The notes beneath the pieces were generated by a model. That model did not search any database and was not told the DNA's origin. It saw only the letters and a list, made by a program, of their open reading frames with translations. Position numbers and translations under genes: made by a program. From Candidatus Sulfotelmatobacter sp. (GTDB taxonomy: Bacteria > Acidobacteriota > Terriglobia > Terriglobales > Acidobacteriaceae), in contig JASHOH010000117.1 of the NCBI GenBank assembly GCA_030041215.1, positions 17,772-81,771 on the forward strand: a stretch of DNA of 64,000 nt, read 5' to 3'. Shown here piece by piece: positions 17,382-27,699 of this stretch; the first letter of the stretch is position 1; each line of letters opens with the position of its first letter.

Positions 17382-18551
17382 CTAGAGAACGCCCATCTTT
17401 TTCTTCTTCTTCAGCTTCTTGGCATCGTTGGCCTTCGGGGTGCTAACCTCGATCGGCCGCGTTTCGTTCGGACTGGATCCCGAATCCACGAAACCTTCTT
17501 TGGTATAAATGTATGCCTCTTCCCGCAGCTTGGTCAGATAAGTACGCAGTGCCGGCTGCAGCTTCTGATAATAGAGCGTGTCCATCACGCGCGGCTCGAC
17601 ATCTTTCAGCGGCGGAATGCCAGCCATCTGATGGTTCGTGACCTTCAAGATCACGAATCCCTGCTTGGTCCGGATAACATCGGTCACATCGCCAACCTTC
17701 ATCGCGAAAGTCCGGTCTTCCAGTTCCTTGGCCAGAGTTCCACGCTTGAAAGCTCCGAGGTCGCCGCCTTGCGCGGCTGAAGGTCCGTCAGAATACTTCT
17801 TTGCTATGTCTTCAAAGCTGGCGCCGGCGCGAATCTGTTTCAGCAAATCGTTTGCCTGCGCTTCCGCCGATGCCAAGGCCGCCTGCTCGGCCTGTTTCGC
17901 GGCTTCGGCCTTCGCCTGCTGTTCGGTTGCACCATCGCTACCGGCAGCGCCGTCGGTCCCGGCTGCATTTTGCGGCTTTTCTGTGACGGCCACCTTCTTC
18001 GGGGCGATCAATATCTCGCTCAGTTTGATGGATTCGGGCTGCTCCAACTCGTTCTTGTGTTCGTCGTAGAACAGCTGCTCTTCGTCCTTCGTGATGTTCA
18101 GGTGAGAACCAACTTCTTCCCCGATCACCTTTTGCGTGATGATCTGGTTGCGCATGTTCTGCTTAAAATCTTCGTAAGAGATGCCCTGGGCTGTCGCCGC
18201 TTTTTCCAGGTCCTCCATCGTGTCCAGCTTCATGTCTTTGCGCATCTGGTCGAGCCGTTTGATCAAATCGGTATCACCGGTGATCCCCAGGTCTTTACCT
18301 TTTTCCAGCAAAAGCTGCTGGTCGATCAGATCGCGCAACACATCTTTTTCCCGCTCCGCATAGAGCTTGTCTGCATTCGCGGCGTCCTGCTGTTTTACTT
18401 CGTCCCTGAGCTGGTCCTTGCTGCGCTCGAATTCCGAAAGGGTAATGATCTGATTATTAACGCGTGCGATAATTTCCTCGACCACCGATTGAGCAGCAGC
18501 AAATCCCGGCAAGCACGCCACACCCAGGAGCATCAAAGAGAATTTTTTCAT
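17382..18551 (-). CDS. SurA-type periplasmic peptidyl-prolyl isomerase
   Basis: Exported folding factor of 389 residues. A Sec signal peptide (MKKFSLMLLGVACLPGFAAAQ) precedes a SurA N-terminal chaperone domain (about 25-165; VVEEIIARVNNQIITLSEFE) and one parvulin domain (about 175-335). The parvulin domain begins IKLSEILIAP and resumes at ASFEDIAKKYSDGPSAAQGGDLGAF. Between the two parts lies an Ala/Gln/Lys-rich stretch of about 45 residues that parvulin domains normally lack. The C-terminus is a poly-lysine tail (KKLKKKKKMG). Likely helps outer-membrane protein assembly. Confidence 0.88.
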   Translation of the reverse strand: MKKFSLMLLGVACLPGFAAAQSVVEEIIARVNNQIITLSEFERSKDQLRDEVKQQDAANADKLYAEREKDVLRDLIDQQLLLEKGKDLGITGDTDLIKRLDQMRKDMKLDTMEDLEKAATAQGISYEDFKQNMRNQIITQKVIGEEVGSHLNITKDEEQLFYDEHKNELEQPESIKLSEILIAPKKVAVTEKPQNAAGTDGAAGSDGATEQQAKAEAAKQAEQAALASAEAQANDLLKQIRAGASFEDIAKKYSDGPSAAQGGDLGAFKRGTLAKELEDRTFAMKVGDVTDVIRTKQGFVILKVTNHQMAGIPPLKDVEPRVMDTLYYQKLQPALRTYLTKLREEAYIYTKEGFVDSGSSPNETRPIEVSTPKANDAKKLKKKKKMGVL

Positions 18552-18729
18552 AGGGATAATACCGGCCGCTCTCCGCCACCAGCGCCAACCAAGATGGCCT
18601 TACATTCGTAGAAATCGCGCCCAGAATCTGTTCGTATTTTACTACGCGGAGCCGCAGAGTTTCCGTGCGGCATCCACAACGTGAATTCGTTGTGCTGAGC
18701 AGCTATTGACAAATGGGCGCGGAATCTCT

Positions 18730-19497
18730 TTATGTAGTTCGCACAAAGCACAGCGCCGTCATATCCTGTGGCACAACCGGCTCGCGACTGAAATCTGTCA
18801 CGGCCTTCAGAATGTTTTCGGAAACCGCCTGAGCGCTCAACGAAGTCTCGTTCCACAAGCTCTTTTTTACCCGCTCCAGCCCGAATTGTAGGTCCTCAGT
18901 TTTTTCTTCTTTACCTTCGGCCTCAACTACTCCTTTCGAAACCAGCAGAAAAACCGCTTCGTTCGGGATGGCGACCGTAGGAGCGTCGGCGGTAGCGTGC
19001 GAGAAAAGCCCCAGAGGCAATCCGGTAGAAACCAGCTCGGAAATATCCGTCTTGTCCCGCAAAAGCCCCGGCGTGTGGCCGGCATTGCAGTAACACAACG
19101 TGCCGAACCGCTCGTGATAGCAGCCAACAAAAGCGGGGCATGGATGAACTCCGCCGGCGGCTTCCATCAGCCCGCGATTCAAGCGCAGGCAGAGCGCGGT
19201 CATCGCGTCGGCTTCATTTATATCGGAAGGAGAAAAAAGCTCGGCTCCGGCACCCCGAAAAATCTTCTGCGCGGCTGAAAGAAGATGTTTATTGTCTTGG
19301 CGTCGCCCAGCGACGTCGAGAAAACCCAACAAAATGCGTTCCGTCCCAACCCGCACTGAATCATAGAAATCTCCCGCCACGCGTCCCCCATACGTAGCGG
19401 CCGCAATCTGCGCCCCGACGATTTTCGGAAACTCGCTCGCAACCGGCTCGATCGCAGGCAAAGTTTGCCGTTTGCGCGACCAAAAAAGGGGATTCAT
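18730..19497 (-). CDS. SpoIIE/RsbU-type serine phosphatase
   Basis: PP2C-like phosphatase of 255 residues consisting of the catalytic domain alone. Seen are the metal-binding acidic positions in GGRVAGDFYDSVRV and LLGFLDVAGR, CYCNAGHTPGLL, the TGLPLGLF turn and a C-terminal DMTALCFVR. Such proteins dephosphorylate anti-anti-sigma factors in partner-switching pathways; no partner STAS or kinase gene is nearby. The ATG at 19497 was chosen; a longer frame from 19590 overlaps the upstream gene and adds only unrelated residues. On the same strand, 73 bases after the MA-like peptidase gene. Confidence 0.85.
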   Translation of the reverse strand: MNPLFWSRKRQTLPAIEPVASEFPKIVGAQIAAATYGGRVAGDFYDSVRVGTERILLGFLDVAGRRQDNKHLLSAAQKIFRGAGAELFSPSDINEADAMTALCLRLNRGLMEAAGGVHPCPAFVGCYHERFGTLCYCNAGHTPGLLRDKTDISELVSTGLPLGLFSHATADAPTVAIPNEAVFLLVSKGVVEAEGKEEKTEDLQFGLERVKKSLWNETSLSAQAVSENILKAVTDFSREPVVPQDMTALCFVRTT

Positions 19498-19570
19498 GAA
19501 AGGTCGACAGCCGAAACTAGCACAAGCATTCGCAGGGGGCAAATGCATTTGAGCTGACGATCGTAAGGGT

Positions 19571-20989
19571 TCACTCACCGTACTTGTCACTCAAATATTT
19601 CGCTAGCTCCGACTGAAGCTGCCCGTAATCGGAGTGAATAACGGAACGCAGCGCCGCTTCCGTCGAGCTACCTTCCGAAAGACGTTGCAGGATGCGTTGG
19701 ACATCGCTCATTCCATACGCATCATTGATGTAGGAAACCACGGCCAGCGATTCGGCGTACGCCACATAGGCCTCAACTGATGAGAACCGCATAAAGCTGC
19801 CTTCCAAAACATTGAGCGGAATATTTCTCTCCGACTTGAACAGCTTCGCCAGTTGAGCGCCATCGCTACCTAAAGACTTTGGCTCAAGAAATTGGGCAAT
19901 TCCCTCATGCAACCAGGTGGGGCAACGCCCGGCCGAGAGCTGATTGATGAATGAGTGCGCGAGCTCATGCTTCAATATCCGCGCCAGCTCAGGCGTCATA
20001 GAACTCAGGCCGCTGATCGGAATGCGGAGCTTGCCATCGTTCAGTGCCCCGGTCCACGATGGCGCACGGGTAACATCGAAAAATGCCTGCTCCGTGTAGA
20101 GGGTGACCTGAATATTGTCGTGGGGCGGCGAGCCAAGATCACGCGCCAGATCGTCGTAGTCCCCCTCTAGCGCCGCCAGAATCTGTCCCCGAAACGCCTC
20201 TGAAGTCTGTTTGCCCTCATAGTGCAGCACGAAATGGCTGCTCTCGCGCTGTGCAAATTCGCCCTCTGCGTTCTGCTCGCGCTGTGCTTTATTCAGCAAC
20301 TGCTGCACAGCAGGATCAGGCCTCAGCTCGAGCGAACGCTTCCAGGAAACAACCGCATCTTTCGTCTGACCGCATGCCTGCTGCGCATATCCGAGGACCG
20401 TGTACGCATCCGCTGACTGCGGCGCCGCGCTTACTGCCCGCCGGGCATACGTCAGCGCCTGCGCGGCATTTCCCGTGCGCACCAGTAGAGAGGCGTAATA
20501 AATAAGGACGGTCGCATTCTCCGGCTGAAATCGCAGCGCGCTCTCGAAATACCGCCGCGCCTCATCGATGTTCCCATGCTCAAATTCAAATTTTCCGGCA
20601 ACAAAATTCGCTGCGGTACTCAATCCAGCGTTGCCCTTGTCCTCCAGCTTTGCCAGTGCATCGGCGTCAACTTTTCCGTCCCTTACGATGCCTTTGGAAA
20701 GATCGCCTTCATTTGCCAGACTGCTGGCTGGAACGAATTCCGGCAGTTCTGTTTTTCCCGTGCCCGTGGAACCGCCGCGAATGGGTGCGCTGCCAGCTTC
20801 AATGCGCTCTACAACATTCTTTGGGATGGCATAGCTGTCGTCACCAATGTCATATTCGTATCGGTTGCCGTTCTCCCGCACGTGGTCGGCGAGGATGGTA
20901 CGTCCATTCTTCAGATGAATGGTGTCGGCTGACGCCCGAATCTGCGCCAGCATCATACAAATTGTCAGGATAGTGACACGTAACCGCAT
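19571..20989 (-). CDS. Exported TPR protein with MA-like metallopeptidase domain
   Basis: A 472-residue secreted or periplasmic protein. Signal peptide at about 1-22 (MRLRVTILTICMMLAQIRASA), a small beta domain (HLKNGRTILADHV), TPR repeats at about 130-235 (ARRYFESALRFQPENA; AYTVLGYAQQACGQTKDAV) and a C-terminal gluzincin-like domain with HELAH at 341-345 and E362 in WLHEGIAQFLE. This arrangement matches acidobacterial peptidase MA family proteins. Substrate unknown. The start region faces the M1-like peptidase gene, whose GTG is only 20 bases away, so the two promoters must overlap coding sequence or each other. Confidence 0.83.
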   Translation of the reverse strand: MRLRVTILTICMMLAQIRASADTIHLKNGRTILADHVRENGNRYEYDIGDDSYAIPKNVVERIEAGSAPIRGGSTGTGKTELPEFVPASSLANEGDLSKGIVRDGKVDADALAKLEDKGNAGLSTAANFVAGKFEFEHGNIDEARRYFESALRFQPENATVLIYYASLLVRTGNAAQALTYARRAVSAAPQSADAYTVLGYAQQACGQTKDAVVSWKRSLELRPDPAVQQLLNKAQREQNAEGEFAQRESSHFVLHYEGKQTSEAFRGQILAALEGDYDDLARDLGSPPHDNIQVTLYTEQAFFDVTRAPSWTGALNDGKLRIPISGLSSMTPELARILKHELAHSFINQLSAGRCPTWLHEGIAQFLEPKSLGSDGAQLAKLFKSERNIPLNVLEGSFMRFSSVEAYVAYAESLAVVSYINDAYGMSDVQRILQRLSEGSSTEAALRSVIHSDYGQLQSELAKYLSDKYGE

Positions 20990-21009
20990 TCGAGCGCATT
21001 CTAGCAACC

Positions 21010-23598
21010 GTGACGCCCTTCACCCACGTGACCAAAGTACCGTCAGGCACAGGAAAAGTAGGCATTGCGTCAGTACTTATTCTGGCGTTTTCATTCACAG
21101 CAAACGCGCAGAACGCGCCCTCGTCATCCTCAGCTCCGCACACGCCGGGTCCGGGCGAAGCTGTTTACTTGCAACTCGGCAGTCTTGGCCTCGATCCCAA
21201 CCGCGTCTTCAAGGTCCGCGATGCAGCCCTCGATCGCGCTTCTATTCACATCACCCTCGAAGACGGAACCATTGCTTTCACCAAAGATGTGTTGGGCAAA
21301 ATCACCGGTGCTTTCTTCGAAGGTGACGGTGAAGTTCTCCTCGCCCCGCCCAACGATGTCGAACGCCGCTCGATGAGCCTTTTCACTGGAATGGCCATTC
21401 TGGAAGAGCGTTTTTCCACCGCCTATTTCCGCTTCAGCGACGACTCCGCCTCGCAGTTGCAATCCGGTTTGAGAGCGCCCGAGCAGCCCGAAGAATTTGT
21501 TGCGCGCTGGGACCAAACTGCCCGCAACCTGGCGCAGATCGATGCCATGCGCTTGCTCGCGAGTTTCACTGCGCTGCTGCCGAACCCCGGCCAAACAGCT
21601 GGCAGCGAAGTCATGCCTCAACTGGCCACCGAACCCGACGACCACATGCTGCATATTCGTGTTCAGGGGTACAAACTCGGCGTCTTCGACATCTATTACG
21701 ATGCGACATCGGCAGAAGAAATTGAAGCGGGTCAGTTCACCACTGCAGAAAACGGCTCACAGTACTTCAACGTCTGGACCTCATTCTCCACTACTTTTCC
21801 CGAACGCAATCCCGCTGATCGCAAACAGATCGCGCAAGCCCTGCCCGCTGAAACGGAATCCAGGGAAGATCGCTTCCTCGTGCGCAGCTACGTCATCGAT
21901 GCCCACCTTACTCCGCCCAAAGAACTTCAAGCCGATGCCACGCTGCAAGTGGAAGTTCTGCGCGGTGGCTCGCGCTTTCTTGCCTTCGATCTTTCGCGCT
22001 TCCTCGAAGTCAAAGCTGCCGAAGCCGACGGCAACCCCGTGGAATTCATCCACAACCCGGCTGTGGGAGGCACACGCCGCGCACGCAGTGGCAACGATAT
22101 CGTGGCCCTGATTCTGCCCGAACCCGCCCGCACAGCACAAGAAATCAGCCTCCATTTCACCTACTCCGGTGAAGTTTTGGCTGAGGCCGGTGCGGGTCTT
22201 CTATATGTCGGTGCGCGCGGTACCTGGTATCCCAATCGCGGCCTGGCCATGGCAGATTTCGATCTTACTTTCCATTACCCTCAGGATTGGATTCTCGTCG
22301 CTACCGGCAAGCCCAGCCAGCCCTCCGCGCCGCCCCAGAGTGGCAATGAGCAGGTAGCACGCTGGGTTTCCGAGCGGCCCATCCCGGTCGCCGGATTCAA
22401 TCTCGGCAAATACGTCCGCGCCTCGGCCCAGGCAGGAAATGTGAAGGTCGAAACCTACGCCACCAAAGGCGTCGAGAAAGAATTCCCCACCCCTTCCTTG
22501 CCCACAATGCCTATCGATCCCAAGCCGCCGCTGCCTGAGCTTCCTCCCACGCTTCTTATCCCCCCAAAACCTTCCCCCGCCCGCAATGCGGCCACAGTCG
22601 CCCAAACTGCCGCCGAAGCGATCCACTACTTCTCGGAACGATTCGGACCCTTCCCCTACAGTCAACTGGCACTTACTCAACTTCCCGGCGAACTAAGTCA
22701 GGGATGGCCCGGTCTTATTTTTCTTTCTTCCTATGCCTTTCTGAACCGCGAGGAACAGGCCGATCTGCACCTCGACGCCGTCGGCATGATTATCGACCGC
22801 TTGATTCCCGTCCACGAAACCGCGCATCAATGGTGGGGCGACCTCGTCACCTGGAGCACCTACCGCGATCAGTGGTTTTCCGAAGGTTTGGCAAATTACT
22901 GCACGTTGATGATGGAGGAGGAAAAGAATCCCGCTGGTTTCCACCTGCTTCTCGAAAATTACCGCAAACAGCTGGCCGAGAAAGATAAGAACGGCAACTT
23001 GCTGAAAGATGCCGGCCCGGTGACTTTGGGAAGTCGTCTGCTTTCCTCTCGTTTCCCGGAGGGCTACGAGGCGATCAGTTACGGTCGCGGCACATGGTTG
23101 TTCCACATGTTGCGCTCGATGTTGGAAGACGCTCCAGAGAATAGAAAGGCAGCAAGCCGCGAAGAACGGTTCGTGAGATCGTTGCGCAAAGTCCGCGGCC
23201 GTTATGCCGGCAAAGCCATCACTACTCGCGAACTCCTCCAGGTTTTCGCCGAAGACCTGCCGCCCTCATTGCGCTATGAAGGCAAAGCATCGCTCGATTG
23301 GTTTTTGAATGGCTGGGTAAACGGGACTTCGCTGCCTGAATTCGAATTGCAGGGAGTCAAATTCACTGCCAAGGCGAATGCAACCCTCGTGACCGGAGTA
23401 ATCCGCCAAAAAGACGCGCCAACAACTTTAGTGACGTCAGTTCCGATCTACGCGGTCGTCTCCAATAAGCCTCCAGCATTCCTGGGCCGCATCTTCGCCG
23501 ACGGCCCGGAAACTTCTTTCCGTTTAACCGCCCCCGCAGGCACGCACAAACTGCTCGTGGATCCGAACCAAACTGTTTTGACAGCTCCAAATAAATAA
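21010..23598 (+). CDS. Exported M1-like zinc metallopeptidase
   Basis: An 862-residue secreted gluzincin. N-terminal signal segment (VGIASVLILAFSFTANAQ), a large beta-rich N-terminal region, and a catalytic domain with H602-E-T-A-H606 in HETAHQWWGD and E625 in WFSEGLANY (HExxH-x18-E). The exopeptidase GAMEN motif of classical M1 aminopeptidases is not apparent, so it may be an endopeptidase or chaperone-like member. A proline-rich loop (about 498-525) precedes the catalytic part. The start is GTG; it is divergent from the MA-like peptidase gene. No operon partner downstream. Confidence 0.85.
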   Translation: MTPFTHVTKVPSGTGKVGIASVLILAFSFTANAQNAPSSSSAPHTPGPGEAVYLQLGSLGLDPNRVFKVRDAALDRASIHITLEDGTIAFTKDVLGKITGAFFEGDGEVLLAPPNDVERRSMSLFTGMAILEERFSTAYFRFSDDSASQLQSGLRAPEQPEEFVARWDQTARNLAQIDAMRLLASFTALLPNPGQTAGSEVMPQLATEPDDHMLHIRVQGYKLGVFDIYYDATSAEEIEAGQFTTAENGSQYFNVWTSFSTTFPERNPADRKQIAQALPAETESREDRFLVRSYVIDAHLTPPKELQADATLQVEVLRGGSRFLAFDLSRFLEVKAAEADGNPVEFIHNPAVGGTRRARSGNDIVALILPEPARTAQEISLHFTYSGEVLAEAGAGLLYVGARGTWYPNRGLAMADFDLTFHYPQDWILVATGKPSQPSAPPQSGNEQVARWVSERPIPVAGFNLGKYVRASAQAGNVKVETYATKGVEKEFPTPSLPTMPIDPKPPLPELPPTLLIPPKPSPARNAATVAQTAAEAIHYFSERFGPFPYSQLALTQLPGELSQGWPGLIFLSSYAFLNREEQADLHLDAVGMIIDRLIPVHETAHQWWGDLVTWSTYRDQWFSEGLANYCTLMMEEEKNPAGFHLLLENYRKQLAEKDKNGNLLKDAGPVTLGSRLLSSRFPEGYEAISYGRGTWLFHMLRSMLEDAPENRKAASREERFVRSLRKVRGRYAGKAITTRELLQVFAEDLPPSLRYEGKASLDWFLNGWVNGTSLPEFELQGVKFTAKANATLVTGVIRQKDAPTTLVTSVPIYAVVSNKPPAFLGRIFADGPETSFRLTAPAGTHKLLVDPNQTVLTAPNK

Positions 23599-23607
23599 AA
23601 GAGTGAT

Positions 23608-23676
23608 GTCATTTCGAACGTGCGCAAGCGCGGGTGAGAGCCTGCCCTGAGCGAAGCCGAAGGCAACCTGCTTTCC
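23608..23676 (-). repeat. Dispersed repeat (CCTGCCCTGAGCGAAG type)
   Basis: Contains gtgagagcctgccctgagcg and aacctgctttcc, the complement of the repeat found at 36911 and 37091, with a variable palindrome (gcgcaagcgc) at one end. Confidence 0.6.
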
Positions 23677-23796
23677 AGCCCGACCTCTCTGTAATCCGCG
23701 GAGCGCCGCCAAGCGAGCGAAATGGAGGAAACCTTGTGTTTTCTCCGCTCCGGTCACCGGAAGCTCTCAAGCTATCTCGTAGCTCAGTTTTGAAGG

Positions 23797-23849
23797 GGCT
23801 CGGCTTTTGCCGAGCCGTTCGGGGTGCGGTAAAAGCGGGCTTTAGCCCC
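23797..23849. repeat. Double hairpin downstream of the M1-like gene
   Basis: First hairpin ggctcggc/gccgagcc with a tttt loop, then a gggctttagcccc palindrome. No T-run follows either, so rho-independent termination is doubtful. The second palindrome belongs to the GGGGCTAAAGCCCC family seen at 33202, 38900, 39592 and 52032. Confidence 0.55.
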
Positions 23850-24014
23850 GAAGGAAGCGACTTGCTCACATCGTCCACTATGAGGCAAGGGTCTACGGAT
23901 CGTTCGCCTCACTTCCCACTTCGGGAATCGACGCCGGCTTTCCGACCCCAAATTGGTAAGGCCTAAGACGAGGGCTTATAGGGCAGCCAAAACCAATCAA
24001 GCTAAGTATTAGAC

Positions 24015-24566
24015 ATGCCTGAGCTTCCTTCTCTGCAAAGGGAGCTTTCCCACTGGCAATCAACCTGCTCGACTCCGACCAGAGCTAAAGACTTAGAGTC
24101 ACCCATGGATCTCAACCATGAAAAATCCCCGGCACCGATTTTTGCAGCGCAATGCGATCTGCTCTCGCAGCCAGGCTCCGGGCGTAGCCTGACCGTCCTT
24201 CTTGTCGAAGATGAAGCCTTTGTCCGCAAAGCGGCTGCCGAGACTCTCGCAGCCGCCGGCTACAACGTGATTGTCGCGACAAATGCCGAAGAGGCTGTCG
24301 AAATCTGCCGCCAGCGCTCCCAACCGATCGATGTTTTGCTGGCCGACCTCATTATGCCCGGAATGAGTGGTCGCGAATTAGCCAGCGAATTCAGGAAACT
24401 CTTCCCTGATTCCAGTGCGCTGTTGACGACTGGCTACGCCGAAAAAATTCCCGATGAGCATTCTACAAATGGCTACATCTACCTCGCCAAACCGTTCTCT
24501 GCCAGCATGTTGCTGCAAAAACTGGGCGACCTTGTGCAAACGAAGCAGTTTGATCCCACGCACTAA
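24015..24566 (+). CDS. Single-domain response regulator
   Basis: CheY-like receiver protein. The receiver spans about 58-175: [13 protein letters not shown] with the acidic pair, phosphoacceptor aspartate in [20 protein letters not shown] with the switch threonine, and YLAKPFS with the conserved lysine. There is no output domain. The first 55 residues have no domain character, and an internal ATG at 24105 (153 residues) is an equally possible start; neither has a clear ribosome site. No kinase is adjacent. Confidence 0.8.
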   Translation: MPELPSLQRELSHWQSTCSTPTRAKDLESPMDLNHEKSPAPIFAAQCDLLSQPGSGRSLTVLLVEDEAFVRKAAAETLAAAGYNVIVATNAEEAVEICRQRSQPIDVLLADLIMPGMSGRELASEFRKLFPDSSALLTTGYAEKIPDEHSTNGYIYLAKPFSASMLLQKLGDLVQTKQFDPTH

Positions 24567-24766
24567 TCGACTCCTCTGTGTGTCTGCTCTTCTACAAAGC
24601 TCGCCCTACGCATTCCCCTCCAAAAGGACTAAACTTATGGGTTCTACTTTTTATTTCATCCCAGCCGTGCTGGCGGGTACGGGTCCTCATTTGTGGGGTG
24701 CCCAGTTCTCACCTCATTTGCGAGAAGTGGGACCGTTCTCGAGCGCTGCACATCAGGAAGGCCATC

Positions 24767-27607
24767 ATGTCTTCGAACAGTTTTAATTCCTGCTCTACTC
24801 TGAAGGTCGGGAGCCACGAATACGAAATCTACCGCCTCGACGCCCTCGACAAACAAGGTATCTCAACCAAGCATCTGCCGTATTCTCTTCGCATTCTTCT
24901 CGAAAACCTGCTGCGCACCGAAGATGGCCGCAACGTGAAGAAAGAAGACATCCGCGCCCTCGCTGCGTGGAACCAGAACTCCAAGTCTGACAAAGAAATC
25001 GCCTTCACCCCCAGCCGCGTCCTTCTCCAGGATTTCACCGGCGTGCCCTGCGTCGTCGATCTAGCCGCCATGCGCGACGCCATGAAGCAACTCGGTGGGG
25101 ACCCTGCCCTGATCAATCCACTGCAACCGGTAGAGCTCGTCATCGACCACTCCGTGCAGGTCGACGAATTCGGTTCCCCCGACGCCTTCGACATGAACGC
25201 CCTGCTGGAATTTCAACGCAACAAAGAGCGCTACTCATTCCTTCGCTGGGGACAAACGGGCTTCCGCAATCTCGCCATCGTTCCGCCCGACACCGGCATC
25301 GTTCACCAAGTCAACCTCGAATATCTCGCGCGAGTCGTTTTCGTGAACGACGCTAACGGCAAGCGCCAAGCATACCCCGACACGCTTGTCGGCACCGACA
25401 GCCACACCACGATGATCAACGGCCTCGGCGTTCTCGGATGGGGCGTCGGCGGCATCGAAGCCGAAGCCGCCATGCTCGGCCAGCCAGTCTCCATGCTGAT
25501 TCCGCTGGTCGTCGGTGTAAAGCTCACAGGCCGCCTGCGCGAAGGCGCTACCGCCACCGATCTTGTTCTCACCATCACCGAGATGCTGCGCAAGCACGGC
25601 GTCGTCGGGAAATTTGTCGAGTACTTCGGCCCCGGACTCCAAGATCTCCCGCTCGCCGACCGCGCCACCATCGCCAACATGTCGCCTGAATACGGCGCTA
25701 CCTGCGGCATCTTCCCTGTCGACAAAGAAAGCCTGAAATACCTGAAGCTCAGCTCGCGCAGCGCCGAGCAGATCGCCCTAGTCGAAGCCTATTGCCGCGA
25801 GCAGGGCCTCTTCCACGACGAAAAAACTCCCGAAGCCGAATACTCCGAACTGCTCACGCTCGATCTCGCCACGGTCGAACCCAGCCTCGCTGGCCCAAAG
25901 CGTCCCCAGGATCGAGTCGTGCTCTCGCAAGCCGGAGAGTCGTTCAATAAAGCCCTGCCTTCTTTAATCAAGCCGAAATCCGGAGCGAAAACCTCCACGA
26001 CCGGGGGTGGCTCAGGTTTTGCTGCTTTTGCGAAACCTGGGAACGGGAAAGACGCTCCCACCAGCACTCCTAAAACCTGGGAAGCCGAAGGCGGCAACCC
26101 TGCAGCAGTTGGCGTCGAAGACCCCAACGTCGAAGAACATGTACCCGTCAAAGTAAAAGACTGCCTCAAGCATGGCAGCGTCGTAATCGCAGCCATCACG
26201 TCCTGCACCAACACCTCGAATCCATCTGTCATGCTCGGTGCCGGAATTCTCGCCAAAAAAGCGGTAGAAAAAGGTCTGAAAGTTCCTGCTTGGGTGAAAA
26301 CTTCACTCGCCCCCGGCTCCAAAGTAGTCCGCGACTACCTCGAGAAAGCCGGCCTCACTCCCTATCTCGAAAAACTGAAATTCCACATCGTCGGCTACGG
26401 ATGCACCACCTGCATCGGCAACTCCGGCCCGCTGCCCACCGAAGTCTCGCAGGCCATCGACGAAAAAGATCTCGTGGTCGCCAGCGTTCTCTCTGGCAAT
26501 CGCAACTTCGAAGGCCGCATCAACTCCGAAGTCCGCGCTAACTATCTCATGTCGCCGCCTCTCGTCGTCGCTTTCGCGCTCGCCGGACACATCGACACCG
26601 ACCTCCGCAAAGACGCCATCGGCAAAGGCAAAGACGGCCAGCCCGTTTACCTCGCCGACATCTGGCCCACGCAGCGCGAAGTTGATGAAGCCATGCAGTC
26701 GGTCAGCGCCGACATGTTTGCGAAGAGCTATGCCGAAGTTTTCCAGGGAGACGAACGCTGGCGCGGCCTCAGCGTTCCCAAAGGCGAAACCTACGCATGG
26801 GACAAAGATTCCACCTATATCCGCCGCGCACCCTACTTCGACGACATGAAGATCAAGCCGTCGCCAGTCCAGGAAATCAAACGCGCTCGCGTGCTGGCCG
26901 TACTTGGCGACAGCGTTACCACTGACCACATTTCTCCCGCCGGCTCGATCAAGAGAGACAGCCCCGCCGGAAAATATTTACAGGAGCACGGCGTCAAGCC
27001 CGCCGACTTCAACTCTTACGGCTCGCGCCGCGGCAACCACGAAGTCATGGTGCGCGGAACCTTCGCCAACGTCCGCCTGCGCAACAAGCTGGTCTCCACC
27101 GAAGGCGGATTCACCCGTCACCTGCCTACCAACACCGAGATGTCGATCTTCGATGCCTCGCAGAAATATCAGGCCGAAGGCACGCCGCTCATCATTCTCG
27201 CGGGCAAAGAATACGGCTCCGGTTCGTCTCGCGATTGGGCCGCCAAAGGCCCGCGCCTGCTCGGTGTGAACGCCGTCATCGCCGAAAGTTACGAGCGCAT
27301 CCACCGCTCGAACCTGGTCGGCATGGGCATTCTGCCGCTCCAATTCCCTGCCGGCCAGAACGCCGAATCGCTGAAGCTGACCGGAGAAGAAGTTTTCGAA
27401 ATTACCGGCATCAGAGATGTGATCGAACATTATGCTCCGGGCCGCAATGTGAAGGTTCGCGCGAAAGGGAAGGGAAGCCCGATTGAGTTCGACGCGCTCG
27501 TCCGCATCGATACTCCGCAGGAAGCGTTGTACTACGCCAACGGTGGGATTCTGCAGTATGTGCTACGGCAGTTGCTGGCCAGCAAACCTCAGCCAGTTGG
27601 AGCCTGA
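24767..27607 (+). CDS. acnA: Aconitate hydratase (AcnA type)
   Basis: TCA-cycle enzyme interconverting citrate and isocitrate, with a 4Fe-4S cluster. From the ATG at 24767, after an AGGAAGG ribosome site, it has 946 residues. The cluster cysteines are seen in [11 protein letters not shown] and [13 protein letters not shown]; the swivelling C-terminal domain contains [11 protein letters not shown] and [14 protein letters not shown] Gly/Ser/Thr/Pro-rich stretch (about residues 400-450) before the first cysteine is some 30 residues longer than in E. coli AcnA. A longer frame from 24578 is not family-like. An iron-responsive-type aconitase rather than AcnB. It is a single-gene unit. Confidence 0.94.
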   Translation: MSSNSFNSCSTLKVGSHEYEIYRLDALDKQGISTKHLPYSLRILLENLLRTEDGRNVKKEDIRALAAWNQNSKSDKEIAFTPSRVLLQDFTGVPCVVDLAAMRDAMKQLGGDPALINPLQPVELVIDHSVQVDEFGSPDAFDMNALLEFQRNKERYSFLRWGQTGFRNLAIVPPDTGIVHQVNLEYLARVVFVNDANGKRQAYPDTLVGTDSHTTMINGLGVLGWGVGGIEAEAAMLGQPVSMLIPLVVGVKLTGRLREGATATDLVLTITEMLRKHGVVGKFVEYFGPGLQDLPLADRATIANMSPEYGATCGIFPVDKESLKYLKLSSRSAEQIALVEAYCREQGLFHDEKTPEAEYSELLTLDLATVEPSLAGPKRPQDRVVLSQAGESFNKALPSLIKPKSGAKTSTTGGGSGFAAFAKPGNGKDAPTSTPKTWEAEGGNPAAVGVEDPNVEEHVPVKVKDCLKHGSVVIAAITSCTNTSNPSVMLGAGILAKKAVEKGLKVPAWVKTSLAPGSKVVRDYLEKAGLTPYLEKLKFHIVGYGCTTCIGNSGPLPTEVSQAIDEKDLVVASVLSGNRNFEGRINSEVRANYLMSPPLVVAFALAGHIDTDLRKDAIGKGKDGQPVYLADIWPTQREVDEAMQSVSADMFAKSYAEVFQGDERWRGLSVPKGETYAWDKDSTYIRRAPYFDDMKIKPSPVQEIKRARVLAVLGDSVTTDHISPAGSIKRDSPAGKYLQEHGVKPADFNSYGSRRGNHEVMVRGTFANVRLRNKLVSTEGGFTRHLPTNTEMSIFDASQKYQAEGTPLIILAGKEYGSGSSRDWAAKGPRLLGVNAVIAESYERIHRSNLVGMGILPLQFPAGQNAESLKLTGEEVFEITGIRDVIEHYAPGRNVKVRAKGKGSPIEFDALVRIDTPQEALYYANGGILQYVLRQLLASKPQPVGA

Positions 27608-27618
27608 CTGCAGTGACG

Positions 27619-27648
27619 CCGTGGAAGAGCAGCGCGTTAGCGCCGCGC
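27619..27648 (-). repeat. REP-like palindrome (CCGTGGAAGAGC type)
   Basis: ccgtggaagagcagcgcg then ttagcgccgcgc: the complement of the element at 36688, with the palindromic arms partly diverged. It lies 12 bases after the aconitase stop. Confidence 0.55.
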
Positions 27649-27699
27649 AAGCGTAGAGATCTGATCCGGGTTCCAGCCCCTGGTGATCCTCTAGCCTTA

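Larger units (their letters stand above)
23599..24014. other. Intergenic region with dispersed repeats and a strong hairpin
   Basis: Contains a copy of the CCTGCCCTGAGCGAAG repeat (23608-23676), a perfect 8-base-pair hairpin ggctcggc-tttt-gccgagcc (23797-23816) and a gggctttagcccc palindrome (23837-23849). The remaining bases to 24014 hold no gene I can support. Confidence 0.55.

Noticed and set aside
23797..23816. Rho-independent terminator after the M1-like gene
   Set aside because: The hairpin is strong but lacks a T-run and lies about 200 bases after the stop; listed only as a repeat.
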